In this document: positions 33,201 to 34,930 of the stretch, piece by piece | Layout: every line of letters begins with the position of its first letter | How positions within the stretch are numbered: position 1 is the first letter of the stretch | Assembly: GCA_030038175.1 (NCBI GenBank) | Contig: JASHPN010000428.1 | Span: 1-34,930, forward strand | DNA: 34,930 nt | Source of the DNA: Verrucomicrobiia bacterium | GTDB taxonomy: Bacteria; Verrucomicrobiota; Verrucomicrobiia; Limisphaerales; UBA11358 | Direction: 5' to 3' | Position numbers and translations under genes: made by a program | The notes under the pieces: generated by a model | What the model was told of the DNA's origin: nothing | The model's database searches: none | The model's input: the letters and a program-made list of their open reading frames with translations, nothing else

Positions 33201-34330
33201 CCTGGACCCAGCCGCGCCAGCTTACCTGTGATACCAACGTCGAGATTTCCGACGTAGCGCTCGCCTTTGATGGAACCAATATCGTGGCTGCGTATAACAA
33301 CACCGAGCTCATTTACACCAACGTCACGACCGATGACCAGCCGCCGGTCACATTGACCAACGTGCCCGTGCCCGGTCCCGGGAATTTGTATGTCTTGACC
33401 CATACGCCGGGAGTTGACGCCGGCGTGGTTGACGACTCCCTGAGCCTTGACCCGACCAACCCCGCGCCCGACTCCAGTGCCACGGTCAGCGCGACGATCG
33501 AGAATTTTGGCGACGTGCCGCTTAACGATGTCCCGGTGGCGTTTTACGACGGGGACCCGAATTCCGGCGGCGTCATGATCGGCGGTATGCAGTATGTTTC
33601 GAGCCTGGGCGGCGGCGCCACGCAGGACATGTCGGTCGTCTGGAACGTTCCGCCGGGCAATGGATCGCATGAGGTTTTTGTGGTGGTGGATCCGTATGAC
33701 ACATTGCCGGACCGGGACCGATCCAACAACACGAACTGCGTGCTGACGGTGCTGCCGGACCTGGTGGTGGATTCGGCCGACAACACGCAGGAGGGCGCGA
33801 CCACGGTCGGGCTCAACTCCGTGATCCTGAACCAGGGAGTCATCGCTACCGGGCCGTTCACCGTCGGCTGGTTCCTGGGAAGCACGAATGGCCCGTTGAT
33901 CGCCAGTTGCCAGGTTGGGCCGCTCGCGCCCGGCCAGAGCATTCCCGCCTCGGCCACCTGGGATACGGCCGGGCAAACGTTCACTTCGCCCTATGTCACC
34001 GTCTATACCGTTGCGGATATCAGCAACGTGGTCACGGAAATAGACAAATCCAACAATACCTACATGCAAATGGTCCAGGTCGTCTCCGATTGGACGCCGC
34101 AGATCACCAGCATCACCGTGACAAACGATTCGACCGTGCTGATCCAATTTTACGCCGCCAACTCCCAGCCGAGTGATTTCATCGTCCAAAGCGCCGCCTC
34201 CTTGGCCCCGCCCGTTTCCTGGCAGACCGAGAGCGAGGCCGTTATCACTGAGCTTTCGCCCGGCGTCTTTCAGGCCGCCGTGCCCGAATCGAGCACCGCA
34301 AAATTCTATCGCGTCCAAACGTCCTATTGA
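30206..34330 (+). CDS. Large secreted multi-domain protein with CARDB-like repeats
   Basis: From ATG 30206 the product has 1374 residues; ATG 30191 and ATG 30218 are alternatives. AGGGA (30198-30202) precedes 30206. A signal peptide ends at AQA, residue 31. Domains read as a DUF11-like beta domain (about 39-150; VNFQISLDNVGTVDASNIIV), a carboxypeptidase-regulatory-like fold (about 158-244; GSTDGQGMWSTTNIGAGTYT), a long Gly/Ala/Asn-rich beta region (about 250-680), a propeller-like set of repeats with WxxP/QLT motifs (about 690-1045), and two CARDB-like domains (about 1073-1184 and 1185-1294; DTLPDRDRSNNTNCVL, then ISNVVTEIDKSNNTY). The C terminus, SQPSDFIVQSAASLAPPVSW to STAKFYRVQTSY, is a tail I associate with verrucomicrobial secreted proteins. 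Likely an adhesin or surface polymer-binding protein. Confidence 0.88.
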   Translation: METKMNPKPLPFLLLVVTSVLFLIGAMPAQAVRTAGGSALAVSISANPSSGLVGTYVNFQISLDNVGTVDASNIIVQEILPPGLLVTNATASSGTYTNASPGAWGVPFLGAGSSANLTLTVAITAGGTMTNTVSIYTASPPNTNGVGNSSSAGVTCVPVTGLAVQANQVDAQGRNLGPLPGATVLVNGSVFGSTDGQGMWSTTNIGAGTYTVMVTNNDFYPAQQSVTIVQGQMPLVTLTLATNSGSGPPVMYNFMFTPGNYFIPAMPGTLTFTATVAWNGTPGTANFIVNGASTPATLTDQGNGTATATLTVTAPVSIGGANQLIGTAVNGQGLSGTFNGGAYFEPLPGMISSWYTWLNNVLAWSGSTSGAGTFKIQYQYETNYQVFNYSLPNDSLTLSCSLGMNLGVSFVPFGGTFSGAIGGSGAGNLTADIPGASGVQIFLEGKLALNGTLKGAFAGLNPPTFTPGWNVSANIKDGIKAPAVAVVPVVFPAAAPAVTFLQNTWGIKSVVNSLKLGLTLSEGGSLAGVYNNSSLGNCFLKTTSLNGSLNAGLELEASAKLGSAKAKIYGGGQGTVAFNLCPALTFNSLTLEAYVGFSASAFFLSYDKKFSAQLTFGGAGGSVVPMEISEIPGDQIEVNSWEPVGARLSLWGPSDQLASQGATTDSDLTDAESSMDSLVLSNVLDNCDPSIYADPGQTVVLFNLLNANNPSYASIAIGMLRQTNGGAWTLSQVTDETVADCNPQVAAVNSNLLFAAWERIVGDVSQATNPAQVAGNLEIVSAWYDPETGTWSTPVQLTTNSVVDRDPLPVVFGSTEGILWIENAADDWFGDSTNGDSLLFSQWTGSGWSPPETLWSDTNGILSFAFVADGAGQGHVVFSVDQDGQWDTTTDRVLYAAQTVGGVWQPAYQLTDDALGDDTPALVAPNGNPMCVWNQGGTLVYSALSPLNPQMVYTQTNAANDAQNLAGVTMPGGAAVAYAGQTPDGVYLYSAFYNAAQNTWTQPRQLTCDTNVEISDVALAFDGTNIVAAYNNTELIYTNVTTDDQPPVTLTNVPVPGPGNLYVLTHTPGVDAGVVDDSLSLDPTNPAPDSSATVSATIENFGDVPLNDVPVAFYDGDPNSGGVMIGGMQYVSSLGGGATQDMSVVWNVPPGNGSHEVFVVVDPYDTLPDRDRSNNTNCVLTVLPDLVVDSADNTQEGATTVGLNSVILNQGVIATGPFTVGWFLGSTNGPLIASCQVGPLAPGQSIPASATWDTAGQTFTSPYVTVYTVADISNVVTEIDKSNNTYMQMVQVVSDWTPQITSITVTNDSTVLIQFYAANSQPSDFIVQSAASLAPPVSWQTESEAVITELSPGVFQAAVPESSTAKFYRVQTSY

Positions 34331-34930
34331 TCCGGTTGATTCCAAATGACGACGTCTTTTCGTCGTGATTCGGGCCTTACCCGGAGGCTGGTGATTTTTC
34401 CGTCCCGCACGGAGCCTTCTACCGTGGTGTCATAGGGAGCGTGCAACTTGAAATCGGCCGTCCAATTTTCAGGCCACGCCGGCAGCAGGAGGATGCGTCT
34501 GCCGTCACACTGCATGAGCATCAACTCGAGTGTGGTCATGCCCGAACCGCCGTTGTCCAAATCGGGAATCCAATCATGGGCCGGCCTCCAAAACCATCGA
34601 AACCGTTCATCGCCGAAGTTGGAAAACTCGTCAATCACGGTTTTTTGGGCTTCCTCCGTCAGGCCCAAAACGGCTGATTCCGTGCCGTCCTGCCCCCAGC
34701 AGGTCTTTTGCGGAGAACGCCGGGCGGCGTAAGCGGTCCGCGCCAATCGCAGACCCGGTTTGCCGACGCCATAGAGGCGATAGGGGAACGCGACGTAGAG
34801 CTCGGGATTCTCCGAATTATGGGTTCGGCCATATTCCTGGGCGGGCAGAATCGTGACCAACCCGTTCGTGGCGCCCTTCCCGAAGGGCGGTATTTTCCCG
34901 CCCGCGGTGGTCCGCCCAAGCGGAATAGGC
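34324..34930 (-). CDS. 3' end of a probable glycoside hydrolase (partial)
   Basis: The frame is open from the right edge to TAG at 34326, so only about 200 C-terminal residues are visible and the true start is outside. The end of the catalytic-like part is LELMLMQCDGRRILLLPAWP, followed by a small beta domain (DTTVEGSVRDGKITSLRVRP). This layout resembles the C terminus of GH95-type alpha-L-fucosidases and related (alpha/alpha)6-barrel hydrolases, where the LLPA(W/L)P block precedes a small beta-sandwich. Exact family and substrate cannot be read from the fragment. It ends inside the last codons of the convergent secreted-protein gene. Confidence 0.7.
   Translation of the reverse strand, partial: PIPLGRTTAGGKIPPFGKGATNGLVTILPAQEYGRTHNSENPELYVAFPYRLYGVGKPGLRLARTAYAARRSPQKTCWGQDGTESAVLGLTEEAQKTVIDEFSNFGDERFRWFWRPAHDWIPDLDNGGSGMTTLELMLMQCDGRRILLLPAWPENWTADFKLHAPYDTTVEGSVRDGKITSLRVRPESRRKDVVIWNQPDQ

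Noticed and set aside
33044-34345. Minus-strand open frame of about 430 codons inside the large secreted protein gene
   Set aside because: Composition dominated by Gly, Arg, His and Asp, typical of an antisense shadow of a Gly/Thr/Asn-rich gene; no motif.

Overview
The window reads as a chromosomal piece of a flagellated member of the Verrucomicrobiota, perhaps near the Pedosphaera/Limisphaera group. This is inference from gene content: an orphan futalosine-pathway MqnC, large secreted proteins ending in an 'FYRV'-type tail, a membrane-anchored protein with a pseudopilin-like tail, and several families of short dispersed hairpin repeats. No rRNA, tRNA, CRISPR array, insertion sequence or phage gene was seen.

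Positions 1-16631 are one long plus-strand flagellar gene block, mostly with 4-bp start/stop overlaps. The order is a partial gene (probably fliR), flhB, flhA, a divergent flhF, a small membrane ORF, fliA-type sigma factor, motA, motB, a small CxC ORF, flgF, flgG, flgA, flgH, flgI, a short rod-binding flgJ, flgN-like, flgK, flgL, fliW and csrA. It covers the export gate, late sigma factor, stator, distal rod, P and L rings, hook-filament junction proteins with their chaperone, and the FliW/CsrA translational switch. Flagellin (fliC), fliD, flhG and the hook genes are not in the window.

The next gene (16969-22332) is a 1787-residue cytoplasmic protein that appears to carry four glycosyltransferase-like modules (GT2, GT9-like, GT4, GT2) plus TPR-like repeats. 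Its leader has two ATGGA motifs, one touching the ribosome binding site and one spanning the start codon, as in CsrA-repressed mRNAs. It is a candidate flagellar glycosylation or surface-glycan enzyme under the FliW/CsrA switch, and the best candidate here for an undescribed system.

From 22.5 to 30 kb lie ordinary chromosomal genes on both strands: a membrane-anchored verrucomicrobial protein, a short RodZ-like HTH membrane protein, mqnC, acylphosphatase, a metallophosphoesterase translationally coupled to a GT9 heptosyltransferase-like gene, a small membrane protein, a C4 zinc-ribbon coiled-coil protein and a CmoB-like methyltransferase. A clear intrinsic terminator follows the methyltransferase.

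The right end holds a large secreted protein (DUF11-like, carboxypeptidase-regulatory-like, propeller-like and two CARDB-like regions) behind a good sigma-70-type promoter. Converging on it is the 3' end of a probable glycoside hydrolase that runs off the window.

A second theme is small repeats. A CCCTCTCCC/GGGAGAGGG hairpin element occurs four times, once inside the flhF reading frame and twice between flgH and flgI. A GAGCGCG(A/G)CT hairpin family shows a compensatory base pair change between copies.
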